Positions 34,602 to 45,242 of a stretch of DNA of 64,000 nt are shown here, in pieces. The stretch comes from Massilia sp. IC2-477 (GTDB lineage Bacteria; Pseudomonadota; Gammaproteobacteria; Burkholderiales; Burkholderiaceae_D), in contig NZ_JAJFEQ010000005.1 in NCBI RefSeq assembly GCF_020707265.1, positions 310,001-374,000 of the forward strand. The letters run 5' to 3'. The notes under the pieces were generated by a model. That model made no database searches. It was not told where the DNA came from and worked only from the letters and a program-made list of their open reading frames with translations. Numbering within the stretch: position 1 is the first letter of the stretch; every line of letters starts with the position of its first letter. Made by a program: the position numbers and the translations under genes.

Positions 34602-35609
34602 TCACACGGGCCACAGCGGCGGTTCGTCCATCAGCGCCACCTGCTCGCGCAGTTCGAGGATGCGGTCCTGCCAGTAGCGCTGGGTGTTAAACCAGGGGAA
34701 GGCCGCCGGGAAGGCCGGGTCGTCCCAGCGCATCGCCAGCCAGCTTGAGTAGTGAATCAGGCGCAGGGTGCGCAGGGCTTCGACCAGGTAGAGCTGGCGC
34801 GGGTGGAAGTCGCAGAAATCCTCGTAGCCGGCCAGCACGTCCGCCATCTGCCCCACCATCTCCTGGCGCTCGCCCGAGAGCAGCATCCACAGGTCCTGCA
34901 CGGCCGGGCCCATGCGGCTGTCGTCGAAGTCGACGAAGTGCGGGCCATCCGGGGTCCACAGCACGTTGCCGCCATGGCAGTCGCCGTGCAGGCGCAGCAG
35001 CGGCAGCTCGCCGGCGCGCTCGTAGCAGCGCGCCACGCCGTCCAAGGCCTGCTCGACCACGCTGGCCCAGGTGGTGGCCAGCTCGGGCGGCAGAAAATCG
35101 TGCGTGCGCAGGTAGTCGAAGGGCTCGCGCCCGAAGGTCTGCGGGTTGAGTTCGGGCCGCGCCTGATAGGGACGCGTGCTGCCGACGGCATGGATGCGGC
35201 CGATGAAGCGGCCGATCCACTCCAGGGTGGCGGAATCGCCCAGTTCCGGCGCCCGCCCGCCGCGGCGCGGGAACACCGCGAAGCGGTAGCCGGCGAAATC
35301 GTGCAGGCTGCGGCCGTCGATCACGCTCGCCGGCACTGCGGGGATTTCCCGCTCCGCCAGTTCGGCGACAAACGCGTGCTCCTCGAGGATCGCGGCATCG
35401 CTCCAGCGTGCGGGGCGGTAGAACTTGACGACCACCGGCGCGCCCTCTTCCAGGCCGACCTGGTAGACGCGGTTTTCATAGCTGTTCAGGGCCAGCAGGC
35501 GGCCGTCGCCATACAGGCCGACGCTCTCGACAGCTTCCAGCACCGTTTGCGGGTCGAGCCGCGCGAACGGGTGGCCCTGGCTGTTTGCTTCCAAAGACGG
35601 ATTCTCCAT
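34602..35609 (-). CDS. srkA: Stress response kinase SrkA (YihE)
   Basis: A 335-residue Ser/Thr kinase of the aminoglycoside phosphotransferase-like fold. ALNSYENRVYQVGLEEGAPVVVKFYRPARWS supplies the nucleotide Lys; the catalytic loop is LRLHGDCHGGNVLW and the metal motif FVDFDDSRMGPAVQDLWML. It matches E. coli SrkA, which counters Cpx stress and MazEF-driven death. The ATG at 35609 begins the conserved part (MENPSLEAN). A coiled-coil gene lies downstream on the same strand. Confidence 0.94.
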   Translation of the reverse strand: MENPSLEANSQGHPFARLDPQTVLEAVESVGLYGDGRLLALNSYENRVYQVGLEEGAPVVVKFYRPARWSDAAILEEHAFVAELAEREIPAVPASVIDGRSLHDFAGYRFAVFPRRGGRAPELGDSATLEWIGRFIGRIHAVGSTRPYQARPELNPQTFGREPFDYLRTHDFLPPELATTWASVVEQALDGVARCYERAGELPLLRLHGDCHGGNVLWTPDGPHFVDFDDSRMGPAVQDLWMLLSGERQEMVGQMADVLAGYEDFCDFHPRQLYLVEALRTLRLIHYSSWLAMRWDDPAFPAAFPWFNTQRYWQDRILELREQVALMDEPPLWPV

Positions 35610-35775
35610 CCGCCCATTGTAAAGGGGCGCCGCGTTCCCGCCTAACGCCTGCCGAATTTGACGGATTTGGTGAGCTTGCGTACAGATCGGCTCGCATGGC
35701 GCAGGCAATTATCAGATTTGGCACGTACCTGAGCGCAACCTGCGCGGCATACGGGCTTTCACAGAGGAAAAGAAT

Positions 35776-36816
35776 ATGAAGAAAGCAATTCCGCTGGCAC
35801 TGACGGCCATGGCCGCAGCCCTCGTCTGGAACGTGGCGAAGGCCCAGTCGCCCAAGCCGCCCCAGGCGGACCCGGACATGCAGAAGGTGCTCGACGCGCA
35901 TGCGTCGCTGGACCCGAAGCCGATCGAAAAGCTCACCCCTGCCGAGGCGCGCAAGCAGCCCACGCCCGCGGATGCGGTCAAGAAGGTCCTGAGCCAGATG
36001 GGCAAGAGCACCGCGCCGGAACCGGGCGTGACAATGAAGACGATGACGGTCGCGGTCAAGGGCGGCAGCATCCCGGTCCATGTCTTCACGCCGGAAGGGA
36101 CAGGCCCGTTCCCGGTGATGGTGTACTTCCACGGCGGCGGCTTCGTGATCGCCGACACCAAGGTGTACGAAGCCTCGCCGCGCGCCCTGGCCAAGATGGC
36201 CAAGGCCATCATGGTGTCGGTCGATTACCGCCAGGCGCCCGAGCACAAATTCCCCACCGCGCCGGAAGACGCCTACGCCGCCTACCTGTGGACGATCGAC
36301 CATGCGCGCGACTTCAACGGCGACCCGACCCGCATCGCGGTCGGCGGCGAGTCGGCCGGCGGCAACCTGGCGACCGTGGTGTCGATGATGGCGCGCGACC
36401 GCAAGGTCCAGCTGCCGCTGCACCAGCTGCTGGTCTATCCGGTGGTGAACGACGACATGAGCAACGCATCGTACAAGCGCAACGCCAACGCCAAGCCGCT
36501 CAACAAGGCAATGATGGCCTGGTTCTTCAAACACTATGGCGGCGACCCGAAGAATCCGTACGCGCTGCCGATGAAGGCTGCCTCGCTCAAGGGCCTGCCC
36601 CCGGCGACCATCGTCGCAGCGGAGATCGATCCGCTGCTCACCGAGGGCAAGCAGTATGCGGACAAGCTCAAGCAGGATGGCGTGCCGGTCGCGTACCGTG
36701 AATGGAGCGGCGTGACGCACGAGTTCTTCGGCATGGGAGCGGTGGTGGCCAAGGCCAAGGAAGCGGAACAGTATGCGGCGGATGCGCTGACGAAGGCGTT
36801 TGCGGCGAAGAAGTAA
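35776..36816 (+). CDS. Exported alpha/beta hydrolase, HSL-type esterase
   Basis: A 346-residue hormone-sensitive-lipase-family esterase with a Sec signal peptide (cleavage after about residue 23, NVAKAQ). The oxyanion motif is [11 protein letters not shown], the nucleophile elbow [10 protein letters not shown], the acid is in [11 protein letters not shown] and the catalytic His in [10 protein letters not shown]. The acidic/Lys-rich N-terminal stretch (about 25-95) is longer than in cytoplasmic homologues. Likely hydrolyses short-chain or aromatic esters in the periplasm. AGAGGAAAAG precedes the ATG; stand-alone gene. Confidence 0.92.
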   Translation: MKKAIPLALTAMAAALVWNVAKAQSPKPPQADPDMQKVLDAHASLDPKPIEKLTPAEARKQPTPADAVKKVLSQMGKSTAPEPGVTMKTMTVAVKGGSIPVHVFTPEGTGPFPVMVYFHGGGFVIADTKVYEASPRALAKMAKAIMVSVDYRQAPEHKFPTAPEDAYAAYLWTIDHARDFNGDPTRIAVGGESAGGNLATVVSMMARDRKVQLPLHQLLVYPVVNDDMSNASYKRNANAKPLNKAMMAWFFKHYGGDPKNPYALPMKAASLKGLPPATIVAAEIDPLLTEGKQYADKLKQDGVPVAYREWSGVTHEFFGMGAVVAKAKEAEQYAADALTKAFAAKK

Positions 36817-36913
36817 GACGGCAGTCCCGGGGCCGGTGCAATCGCAGGTTTTCTATGCTGTCCGGCCCCGCAGGCGTTACACTGGCGCCTTCAACACGCA
36901 CCAAGAGCAACCC

Positions 36914-37606
<693 letters not shown>

Positions 37607-37627
37607 GCATCGACCGGAAGCGGCTGC

Positions 37628-38761
37628 TCAAGCAGCCGATTCCTGCAATCCCAGATCCAGCCCCACCAGCAGGTCGCCCGGCTGCACCATCCCGGTCAGC
37701 CTGCCCTCTTCGTCCACCACCAGCACCTCGCGCGCACCCTCGTGGAAGCGCGCCAGCAAAGCCGTCACCGGCGCCGCTGCCTTCACCGCCATGAAGTCCG
37801 GCTCGACCAGCTGGCCGACCGTTGGCACCGTATCGTGTCCGAACAGCAGCGCCGTCGCGCGGCGCGCCCGCGCCGGCAAGGGACGGCTGGCGCTGCCGCC
37901 GGCTGCCACCAGGCCCGACATGCTCAGCACCCCGACCGGGCGCCCGGCCTCGTCCACCACCGGCAGGGCCGGCACGCCGTGCTGCACCAGTAGCGCACGC
38001 GCGGCTGCGAGCGGCATCTCCGGGCGCAGCGTCGCCGGAACAGGCTTCGCCAGTTCGCCGCAATGGTGCAGGCGCGCACGCCGCTCGGCGGCGCGCTGCT
38101 CGGTCTCGGCAAAGATCGTGGCCAGGTCGTCGCGGCTGACGTCGAGCGTCTCGCCGTAGCTGTCCAGCGCGGCATCCAGGTCTTCGCGCGCGAAGCCGGC
38201 CTTCTGCTCGGGAGGCTGGACGGCCGGCTGCACGTGCGGGTACGCGTGGCCGGACAGCTTGTTCCAGGCCACCGCGCCCAGCACCATCAACACCGAATTG
38301 AGTCCCACCGGCGCCAGCACGAACCAGTACCCGACGTCGTGCACGGCCGCCCCGCCCAGCACGGCCGTCACCGCCACCGCACCACCGGGAGGATGCAGGC
38401 AGCGCAGCGAGGCCATCGCGGCGATTGCCAGGCCGCCGGCCAGCGGCGCCCCCAGCAAGGGATCGAGCCCCTGGCTGCAGGCCACGCCGACCAGCGCCGA
38501 CACCACGTTGCCGCCGATGACGGGCCAGGGCTGGGCCAGCGGCGCCGCCGGCAGGCAGAACAGGAGCACGGCCGAGGCAGCCATCGGGGCGATCAGGTAG
38601 GGCAGCGCGTGCAGCGCGGTCGGGCCGAGCACGGCGCGGCTGGACAGCCCGGTGAGTAACAGCGTCAGCAAGGCGCCTGCGGCGGCCGGGACCTGGCGGG
38701 TGAACGAAGTCGGTCCGGCCGGGCGCAGGCGCCGCAAGCGTTCAAACAGAAACAAGAACAT
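37628..38761 (-). CDS. HPP-family membrane protein with tandem CBS domains
   Basis: A 377-residue fusion. The N-terminal HPP domain (about 20-170) has four or five TM helices with the eponymous CLHPPGGAVAVTAVL segment. A linker (about 185-235) leads to two CBS motifs (about 238-370) for ligand, probably adenyl nucleotide, binding: VLLVQHGVPALPVVDEAGRPVGVL and ARFHEGAREVLVVDEEGRLTGMV. HPP proteins of cyanobacteria and plants transport nitrite; bacterial HPP-CBS proteins are little studied. The start at ATG 38761 is uncertain: TTG codons just upstream would extend it. It is divergent from the MBL-hydrolase gene. Confidence 0.87.
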   Translation of the reverse strand: MFLFLFERLRRLRPAGPTSFTRQVPAAAGALLTLLLTGLSSRAVLGPTALHALPYLIAPMAASAVLLFCLPAAPLAQPWPVIGGNVVSALVGVACSQGLDPLLGAPLAGGLAIAAMASLRCLHPPGGAVAVTAVLGGAAVHDVGYWFVLAPVGLNSVLMVLGAVAWNKLSGHAYPHVQPAVQPPEQKAGFAREDLDAALDSYGETLDVSRDDLATIFAETEQRAAERRARLHHCGELAKPVPATLRPEMPLAAARALLVQHGVPALPVVDEAGRPVGVLSMSGLVAAGGSASRPLPARARRATALLFGHDTVPTVGQLVEPDFMAVKAAAPVTALLARFHEGAREVLVVDEEGRLTGMVQPGDLLVGLDLGLQESAA

Positions 38762-38898
38762 GGAAACGAGATGCAACAATGGAACCTGCCATTACACCAC
38801 AGCTTTGGAGAGTGCGCCTCCCGCCAGGCTGCCAGTCAGCATTCCACTCGGCAATCATGTAGGATATGCAAGCATTGAACCAACAACAAGGACCTGCG

Positions 38899-39846
38899 AT
38901 GAACACTATCCAACAACGTACCCTGTCCGCCCTCGTCGCCGCCGTGTGCTTCGCCGGCGCCGCCCACGCCAGCGCGCCGATGGCGAAGACCCCGGCCCCG
39001 GGCTACAGCCGCATCATGCTCGGCCAGTTCGAGATCACCCCGCTGTCCGACGGCACCGTGGACCTGCCGGTGCAGGACCTGCTGGCCCAGGACGTCAAGA
39101 AATCGACGAAGACGCTGACGGAGGCCCACCTGAAACTGCCGGTCGAGACCTCCGACAACGCCTACCTGGTCAACACCGGTAGCAAGCTGATCCTGATCGA
39201 CAGCGGCGCCGGCAGCTTCTTCGGCCCGACCCTGGGCAAGCTGGTGGCCAACATGAAGGCCGCCGGCTACCAGCCGGAGCAGGTCGACGAAATCTACATC
39301 ACCCACTTCCACGGCGACCACGTGGGCGGTTTGGTCAACAATTCGGCCGCCGTGTTCCCGAAAGCCGTGGTGCGCGCCAACAAGCTCGAGTCGGACTACT
39401 GGCTGAGCAAGGCGAATATGGACAAGTCCAAGGACAAGGACAGCTTCAAGGGCGCCCAGGCCGCACTCGGCCCCTACGTCAAGGCCGGCCGCTTCAAGGC
39501 CTTCGAAGGCGACGTCGAACTGGTGCCGGGCATCCGCGCGCAGGCTGCGATCGCCCACACGCCGGGCCACACCACCTACCTGGTGGAAAGCGGCGGCCAG
39601 AAGCTTCACGTGATCGGCGACCTGATCCACGTCGCCGCGGTGCAGATGGAAAACCCGGACGTCACGATCCAGTTCGACAACGACCAGAAGGCAGCCCCTG
39701 CCGCGCGCAAGAAAGTGTTCGACGCCGCGGCCAAGGGCGGCTACATGATCGGCGGCGCCCACCTGCAGTTCCCGGGCATGGGTTACCTGCGTACCGAGGG
39801 CAAGGGTTACCGCTACATCCCGGTCAACTACACCCAGATGCGCTGA
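38899..39846 (+). CDS. Exported metallo-beta-lactamase-fold hydrolase
   Basis: A 315-residue MBL-fold protein with a signal peptide (about residues 1-26, ending HASA). The metal motif THFHGDHVGG gives His136, His138, Asp140 and His141; a further ligand is in AHTPGHTTY and a bridging Asp in VIGDLIHV. The closest family is the subgroup of periplasmic quorum-quenching-type and B3-like MBL hydrolases; a beta-lactamase is not indicated because the residues typical of B1-B3 enzymes outside the motif cannot be confirmed. AAGGACC precedes the ATG. A VOC-family gene follows after 11 bases, probably in the same transcript. Confidence 0.88.
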   Translation: MNTIQQRTLSALVAAVCFAGAAHASAPMAKTPAPGYSRIMLGQFEITPLSDGTVDLPVQDLLAQDVKKSTKTLTEAHLKLPVETSDNAYLVNTGSKLILIDSGAGSFFGPTLGKLVANMKAAGYQPEQVDEIYITHFHGDHVGGLVNNSAAVFPKAVVRANKLESDYWLSKANMDKSKDKDSFKGAQAALGPYVKAGRFKAFEGDVELVPGIRAQAAIAHTPGHTTYLVESGGQKLHVIGDLIHVAAVQMENPDVTIQFDNDQKAAPAARKKVFDAAAKGGYMIGGAHLQFPGMGYLRTEGKGYRYIPVNYTQMR

Positions 39847-39857
39847 AAGGACGACCC

Positions 39858-40250
39858 ATGCTAAATCACGTGATGGTCGGCTCGAACGACATCGAACGCG
39901 CGAAGCGCTTCTACGACGCCGTGCTGGGTGTGCTGGGCGCCGGCGAAGGCTTCCGTAACGAGGCGTCGACCGGCCACAAGCGCGTGTTCTACCGCCACGA
40001 CGGCAGCAGCTTCGGTATCAGCGAGCCGATCAACGGCGAACAGGCGACGCCCGCCAACGGCGGCACCATCGGCTTCAAGTGCAGCTCGCCCGAGCAGGTC
40101 AAGGAGTTCCACGATGTCGCCGTCGCCAACGGCGGCACCTCGATCGAGGCGCCGCCGGGCCTGCGCGAAAGCAGCCTCGGACCGATGCACCTGGCCTATG
40201 TGCGCGACCCGGACGGCAACAAGCTGTGCGCGACGTATCGGGTGAAATAA
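39858..40250 (+). CDS. VOC-family (glyoxalase/dioxygenase-like) protein
   Basis: A 130-residue vicinal oxygen chelate fold protein. MLNHVMVGSNDIERAKRFYDAVLG is the typical first beta-alpha unit, with His4 a candidate metal ligand. The second repeat ends LAYVRDPDGNKLCATYRVK. Members include glyoxalase I-like enzymes, dioxygenases and fosfomycin/bleomycin resistance proteins; the function cannot be assigned. Co-transcribed with the MBL hydrolase upstream (11-base gap). Confidence 0.88.
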   Translation: MLNHVMVGSNDIERAKRFYDAVLGVLGAGEGFRNEASTGHKRVFYRHDGSSFGISEPINGEQATPANGGTIGFKCSSPEQVKEFHDVAVANGGTSIEAPPGLRESSLGPMHLAYVRDPDGNKLCATYRVK

Positions 40251-40266
40251 GCGCTTCACATCATCG

Positions 40267-40290
40267 CCTGCCCCGCTCCGCCGGGGCAGG
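40267..40290 (+). terminator. Possible terminator hairpin after the VOC gene
   Basis: CCTGCCCCG pairs perfectly with CGGGGCAGG around a six-base loop, 17 bases after the stop. No T-run follows directly; a weak call. Confidence 0.4.
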
Positions 40291-40440
40291 AAGCTGCCTG
40301 CAAAAATCGCGCCCGTCAATGCGTGGCGCATTCAATCCGCCGATGTCGTAATCGCGCATCAGTTCCCTTTGCATATTGCACGAGCTCACTTTTTTAGCTA
40401 GCCTCGACACTTGCAATAACAACAAACAACGGGGATGTCC

Positions 40441-40809
40441 ATGAAAGCATGTGCGGTGCGCGCCATGGCAATGGCGGCCTTATCTGTACTTTCTCTTCAG
40501 GCTGGTGCGCATGGAGGCGGCCTGAACGCGGACGGATGCCACGTCAACCGCAAGACCGGGGATTACCACTGTCATCGTAGTCCCGCAAAGGCGCCGGCAG
40601 CCTCGGATGCGTATGCTGCGGCGCAGAACCTGGCCCCTGCGCATTCCAGTGCTTCGGGAACTACGCGCAACCAGGGTGCTTTCGCAAACTGCGCCGCAGC
40701 CCGCGCCGCCGGTGCTGCGCCAGTCAGGATCGGCGAGCCCGGCTACGGCCCACACCTGGATCGGGACGGTGACGGTATCGGCTGCGAACCCTATCGCGGC
40801 CGGCGCTGA
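40441..40809 (+). CDS. Exported YHYH-excalibur domain protein
   Basis: A 122-residue secreted protein. After the signal peptide (about residues 1-22, ending AGA) it has a YHYH-type stretch, HGGGLNADGCHVNRKTGDYHCH, in which His and Cys residues may bind metal. A linker leads to a C-terminal excalibur-type calcium-binding motif, FANCAAARAAGAAPVRIGEPGYGPHLDRDGDGIGCE. The terminal GYGPHLDRDGDGIGCE is the signature, with DxDxDGxxCE ligands. The ATG at 40441 is preferred because GGGGAT lies a few bases upstream; 40435 is in frame too. It could be an envelope-associated metal sensor or inhibitor; function unknown. Confidence 0.86.
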   Translation: MKACAVRAMAMAALSVLSLQAGAHGGGLNADGCHVNRKTGDYHCHRSPAKAPAASDAYAAAQNLAPAHSSASGTTRNQGAFANCAAARAAGAAPVRIGEPGYGPHLDRDGDGIGCEPYRGRR

Positions 40810-40839
40810 GCCGCTCTCAACAAGTCATCGAGGTTTGTC

Positions 40840-42678
40840 ATGGCCACTAGTGAAAGAACGTTTGCCGCCCGTGCACTCGCTGCCGTGCTGCTGACCGCTA
40901 CCCTGCAAGCTGCCGCCCAGGAACTCCCCCTCCGCAATCCGCAATTCCGCGACTGGAACCGGGAGCAAGGCGGCCCTGCGCTGTGGTTGACCAGCCTGAA
41001 CGGCTATACAGCCGAGCAGGTGTGCGATGCAGCGGCACCAGCGCCCTGCGCCGTGAAGCTGAGCGCTACGGCGTCCCGCGCAAGCGGGCAGTTTGGCACG
41101 TTCTTCCATGACCTGCGAGTCGCTGCGGCGGGAGCCAGCGCCCTTACCTTGTCCGGACGGATTCGTACCCAGGCGGTAAAAGATGGCTGGGCCGGCTTCT
41201 TCATGCTCGTGCGAGCGGAAGGGAAAACCGTCGCTTACAAGAATTCCGAAGAAGATGGGGCGCGCGGCGACTCGGAATGGCGCAACTTCAGCATCCGCGT
41301 GCCTGTCGAGCCGAATGCGGAGATGGTGCGGGTTGGCACCCTATTGACAGGAACCGGCAGCGCCTGGTTCTCCGACCTGAAGCTGGTGGTGGACGGAGAC
41401 AGCAAAGTGGCACTTGCTGCCCGCCGGGATGTGCCAATCCCGCCACGGCCGGCGCCATCCCAAACTTTGCTCGCGGACAGCGAGTTGGCCTTGCCAGCAA
41501 CGGCCGTGCCGACTGTCCGTGCTGCCTGGCGCCGCGACGTGCTGGCGCATCGCCATCCGATCCGTTCCCTGTTCAGCGACGATTTCTCCGATCTCGCCTT
41601 TCTCGGACCATTGCTCAGGGAGCGACGCGTCATCCAGCTAGGCGAGAGCAGCCATGGCGTCGCCGAATTCAATTGGATGAAAGTGCGGCTGATCAAATTC
41701 CTTCACGAAAAGCTCGGCTATGACGTGATTGCGTTCGAAAGCCCGCTGACGCAGTGTGATGCGGCAGGCGAAACGGCTGCAAAGGAAAGCGCGGAAAAAA
41801 CCATGCGCGACTGCATATTCCGAGTCTGGCATACCGACGAGGTCCTGGCCCTGTTCGATTATGTCCGCCAAACCCAGGCCAGTCCCCGTCCGCTGCGTCT
41901 CACCGGTTTCGATAACCAATCGGGCAGCAGCTTCAGCGCGACGACAGGCCGGTTCCGCACGATGCTCGAGATCCTCGACCCGGCTGCTGTGCCTGCCTTA
42001 TTGCAGCATGAAGGGACGCTGAAGAACATCAAGAAGGAAAACAGGGACAGCGCGCTCGCCTATTACACAGGCTTGCTGCAAACCCTGGAACAAAACCGTG
42101 CACGCTTGCTGGGGCATCTGACGGATCATCCAACATGGGTCGACCTCGCCATTCAGGAAGCGCGCTCGCGGATTGCCCTGGTCCGCATGCACGGTCTGCC
42201 GATGGCGGTAGCGAGTTCGGTCAGGGATCGGGCGATGGCGGACAATCTGGATTTCGTTCTCGACACACTGTATCCGAAGCAAAAAGTGATCGTCTGGGCC
42301 CACAATGCGCACATTGCCTACGCGCCCGAGAAAACCGGAAGCTGGAAGCCGATGGGCGCCTGGCTGGCGGAACGGCGCCGTTCGGACGTGTACACGCTGG
42401 GCCTGTACATGGGGCGCGGCGCCGGGGCCATGAACAACCGGCAGGTCTACAATATCTTGCCTCCCGCAGCGGAATCGTTCGAGGCGATCCTCGCCAACGG
42501 CGGCTACAAGATGAGCCTGCTTGATTTCTCCCGCCTCCAGGGCAATCCGGACGCCGCGTGGCTGCGCACCAGTCTTGAAGCACGGACATGGGGAACCAAT
42601 CCCGTCCAGCTGGTGCCGGCAAACATCTATGACGGCGTGCTCTACATCGACACCGTGACGCCGCCGCAGTATCGCTAG
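40840..42678 (+). CDS. Erythromycin esterase-family protein, exported, with extra N-terminal domain
   Basis: A 612-residue protein with a signal peptide (residues 1-27, ending AAAQ) and an extra N-terminal beta-rich domain at about 28-190, like a carbohydrate-binding/F5-8-type module. It contains EWRNFSIRVPVEPNAEMVRVG and WFSDLKLVVDG. The erythromycin esterase domain (about 235-600) keeps GESSHGVAEF with Glu269 and His272, IAFESPL, the catalytic Arg region in SVRDRAMADN, and VWAHNAHIAYAPEKTGSWKPMGAWL. Family members open macrolide lactone rings, but many exported relatives have other esterase roles, so resistance should not be assumed. Codon use looks less GC-biased than in neighbours, suggesting transfer. 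30 bases after the excalibur gene. Confidence 0.88.
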   Translation: MATSERTFAARALAAVLLTATLQAAAQELPLRNPQFRDWNREQGGPALWLTSLNGYTAEQVCDAAAPAPCAVKLSATASRASGQFGTFFHDLRVAAAGASALTLSGRIRTQAVKDGWAGFFMLVRAEGKTVAYKNSEEDGARGDSEWRNFSIRVPVEPNAEMVRVGTLLTGTGSAWFSDLKLVVDGDSKVALAARRDVPIPPRPAPSQTLLADSELALPATAVPTVRAAWRRDVLAHRHPIRSLFSDDFSDLAFLGPLLRERRVIQLGESSHGVAEFNWMKVRLIKFLHEKLGYDVIAFESPLTQCDAAGETAAKESAEKTMRDCIFRVWHTDEVLALFDYVRQTQASPRPLRLTGFDNQSGSSFSATTGRFRTMLEILDPAAVPALLQHEGTLKNIKKENRDSALAYYTGLLQTLEQNRARLLGHLTDHPTWVDLAIQEARSRIALVRMHGLPMAVASSVRDRAMADNLDFVLDTLYPKQKVIVWAHNAHIAYAPEKTGSWKPMGAWLAERRRSDVYTLGLYMGRGAGAMNNRQVYNILPPAAESFEAILANGGYKMSLLDFSRLQGNPDAAWLRTSLEARTWGTNPVQLVPANIYDGVLYIDTVTPPQYR

Positions 42679-42694
42679 CCTTGCAGGTGAGCCG

Positions 42695-45163
42695 TCAGCA
42701 TGGCACGGCGCGCACGCCGTCCAGCAAACGCGCCAGCGTATCGAAGTCGACCGGCTTGACCAGGTGGTGCTGGAAGCCGGCTTCGAAGGCCTGCTCGCGG
42801 TCCTGCTGCTGGCCGTAGCCGGTCACCGCCACCAGCACGCTGGCCGCGGTTTCCGGCAGCGCGCGCAGGCGCCGCGCCAGTTCGCGGCCATCCATTCCGG
42901 GCAGGCCGATGTCGAGCAGGCAAACATCCGGCGCCACGCTGCGCGCCCGCTCGATCGCGCGCAGCGGTTCATGCTCGATCACCACTTCGTGGCCGTAGGC
43001 GGCCAGCAGCAGGCCGAGGGTCTCGGCAGCATCGACGTTGTCGTCCACGACCAGCACCTTCAGGGCCGCGCCGTGCGCGGTGGATGGGGTGCCGGCAGCC
43101 GCCGTTTCGCGTTCGCTCTCTTCCATCTCCAGCAGCGGCAGCGTGATGACGAAGGTGCTGCCCTTGCCCAGCCCCGGGCTGGAGCAGCCGACCGACCCGC
43201 CCTGCAGTTCGACCAGGTTGCGCACCAGGGCCAGGCCCAGTCCCAGGCCGCCCTGCGAGCGGTCCGATGAGCGCTCGGCCTGGGTGAACAGGTCGAACAC
43301 CCGGTCCGTCAGTTCGCGGTCCATGCCGATGCCTTCGTCGCGCACGCTGATCACAAGAAGGCCTCCCCTGGCCTCGGCGCGCAGGTCGATGGCGCGGTCT
43401 TCGGGCGTGTACTTGGTGGCGTTGCCCAGCACGTTCGCCACCACCTGCACCAGGCGCGCCTTGTCGCCTTCGACCACGGCCCACGAGGGCGGCAGGTGCA
43501 CCGACAATTTCTGGTGCCGCGCATCCATCGCGGGCTTGACCTGCTCGACCGCTTCCTGCACCACGCCGCGCATGCCGACCCGGGCGCGCTCGAGCGTGAT
43601 CAGGCCGCGCGTGACGCGCGAGACGTCCAGCAGATCGTCCACCAGGCGCGTCATGTGGCGCACCTGGCGCCCGATGATGTTGCTGCTCTGGCGCAGCCGC
43701 GCTTCGTCCAGGCGACCCAGGCGCAGCAGCTCGGCGGCGGCGCTGATCGGCGCCAGCGGGTTGCGCAGCTCGTGCGCCAGCATGGCCAGGAATTCGTCCT
43801 TGCGACGGTCGGCCTCCATCAGCTTTTCCTCGGCCAGCTTGCGGTCGGTGATGTCGCGGAAGAACGAGGCGATCGAGCCATCCTGCATCGGGTAGGCGCG
43901 CACCTCGGTCCAGATGCGCTGGCCGTCCGCGAAGGTGTGCGAATAGATCGCGGCCGACGCCACCCGGGTGCGCATCACTTCGCGGTACATGCGGCCGGCA
44001 TCCATGTCGACCGTGTGCGGAAAGACTTCCCAGTGATTGCGCCCGATGACCTCCTCCGCCGTGGTGCGGCACAGGCGCAGGCCTTCGGCATTCATCTCGA
44101 CGATATTCCAGTCGGCGTCGAACACCGCAAAGCCTTCGGCGATGGTATCGAACAGGTGGCGGCTGCGGTCGCGTTCGGCGCGCAGCTCGGCCTGGGCGCG
44201 CGCGGTCTCGGTCGCCGCCCAGGTGCGCTCGGCCACGTCGCGCGCCAGCTGCACGTCCTCGTCAGTCCAGTGGCGCGGCTGGGGACAGTCGATCCCGAGA
44301 CAGGCCGTGAGGCGGTTCGACTTCACCAGCGGGACCACCAGCATGGAACCGATCTGGTCGGCGATGTAGGCGCTGCGGTAGCCCATGGTGCGCACGTCGC
44401 GCGCCGTGTCGTGGATGCGCACCACGTCGCCGGCGCGCAGGGCGGCGCCCACGGCCGGGCCGAATTCGTCGAGGCTGAAGCTGGGCTGGGACATGGTCCG
44501 GCCGTCGCGCGCCCACCAGCGCGGCACCGAGAAGCGTTCAGTCGACGCGTTCATCTCGGCGTACACCACCCTGCCCGCCTGCAGCTCGCCGCCCAGCAGC
44601 GCGCTGGCAGTGGCGATCACCTCTTCGCTCGAGGCCAGCGGACGCAGCGCATCCGACACGGTCAGCTCGAAGGCCGCGCGGCGTTCGGCGGCGACGCGGC
44701 GGGTGGTCTCCATCACGGTGCAGAACAGGCCGGCGACCTGGCCGTCTTCGCCGATCAGGGGCGAATGCGAGAAGGTGAAGGTGGCGCGCTCCGGATAGCC
44801 GCGCCGGTTCACCGTCATCGGCATGTCCTCGAAGTACACCGGTTTGCCGGACAGGGCGCGGTCGATCAGCGGCACCATCTCCTGCCATACCTCGGCCCAC
44901 AGGCCGGAAAACCGTTCGCCCAGCGCGCGTCCGTGCTTCTGCCCGAGCAGCGGCACATAGGCGTCGTTGTAGAGGAAGGTCAGGTCCGGCCCCCAGGCCA
45001 TGAACATGGGGAAGGCCGAGTGCAGCATCATGTCGACGGCGGTGCGCAGCGCCGGCGGCCAGCTCTCGCGCGGACCGAGCGGGGTCCGTGACCAGTCATG
45101 ACGGCGGATGCGCATGCGCATGCCGTCATCGCTGTCGAATCCGGTGTGCGAGGGAGGGGCCAT
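42695..45163 (-). CDS. Hybrid sensor histidine kinase (PAS-GAF-PAS-HK-REC)
   Basis: An 822-residue hybrid kinase without visible TM segments. PAS-like N-terminal sensor at about 22-155 ([30 protein letters not shown]); GAF at about 165-320; a second PAS at about 335-440 ([22 protein letters not shown]); HisKA with His464 in LAHELRNP; ATPase at 560-675 ([12 protein letters not shown]); C-terminal receiver at 701-818 with Asp751 ([11 protein letters not shown]) and Lys803. The start is taken as ATG at 45163; a GTG at 45181 is in frame. The first 150 residues closely resemble those of the larger kinase at 20353-24570. Confidence 0.94.
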   Translation of the reverse strand: MAPPSHTGFDSDDGMRMRIRRHDWSRTPLGPRESWPPALRTAVDMMLHSAFPMFMAWGPDLTFLYNDAYVPLLGQKHGRALGERFSGLWAEVWQEMVPLIDRALSGKPVYFEDMPMTVNRRGYPERATFTFSHSPLIGEDGQVAGLFCTVMETTRRVAAERRAAFELTVSDALRPLASSEEVIATASALLGGELQAGRVVYAEMNASTERFSVPRWWARDGRTMSQPSFSLDEFGPAVGAALRAGDVVRIHDTARDVRTMGYRSAYIADQIGSMLVVPLVKSNRLTACLGIDCPQPRHWTDEDVQLARDVAERTWAATETARAQAELRAERDRSRHLFDTIAEGFAVFDADWNIVEMNAEGLRLCRTTAEEVIGRNHWEVFPHTVDMDAGRMYREVMRTRVASAAIYSHTFADGQRIWTEVRAYPMQDGSIASFFRDITDRKLAEEKLMEADRRKDEFLAMLAHELRNPLAPISAAAELLRLGRLDEARLRQSSNIIGRQVRHMTRLVDDLLDVSRVTRGLITLERARVGMRGVVQEAVEQVKPAMDARHQKLSVHLPPSWAVVEGDKARLVQVVANVLGNATKYTPEDRAIDLRAEARGGLLVISVRDEGIGMDRELTDRVFDLFTQAERSSDRSQGGLGLGLALVRNLVELQGGSVGCSSPGLGKGSTFVITLPLLEMEESERETAAAGTPSTAHGAALKVLVVDDNVDAAETLGLLLAAYGHEVVIEHEPLRAIERARSVAPDVCLLDIGLPGMDGRELARRLRALPETAASVLVAVTGYGQQQDREQAFEAGFQHHLVKPVDFDTLARLLDGVRAVPC

Positions 45164-45242
45164 GGCCCGATTGTCGCACACCTTTTATTGCCTGTCGTGA
45201 ATTTTGCAACACAGGCGAAGCGCGGATATTACAGTTGGCGCA

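Noticed and set aside
32641..34677. A 678-codon plus-strand frame rich in Ala, Ser and Arg opposite the coiled-coil gene
   Set aside because: Mirror image of the Ala/Glu heptads; no plausible fold. The minus frame has the ribosome site and a coherent N- and C-terminus.
38899..39846. A beta-lactamase resistance gene from the THFHGDHVGG motif
   Set aside because: The motif is common to the whole MBL superfamily. No lactamase-specific residues can be confirmed.
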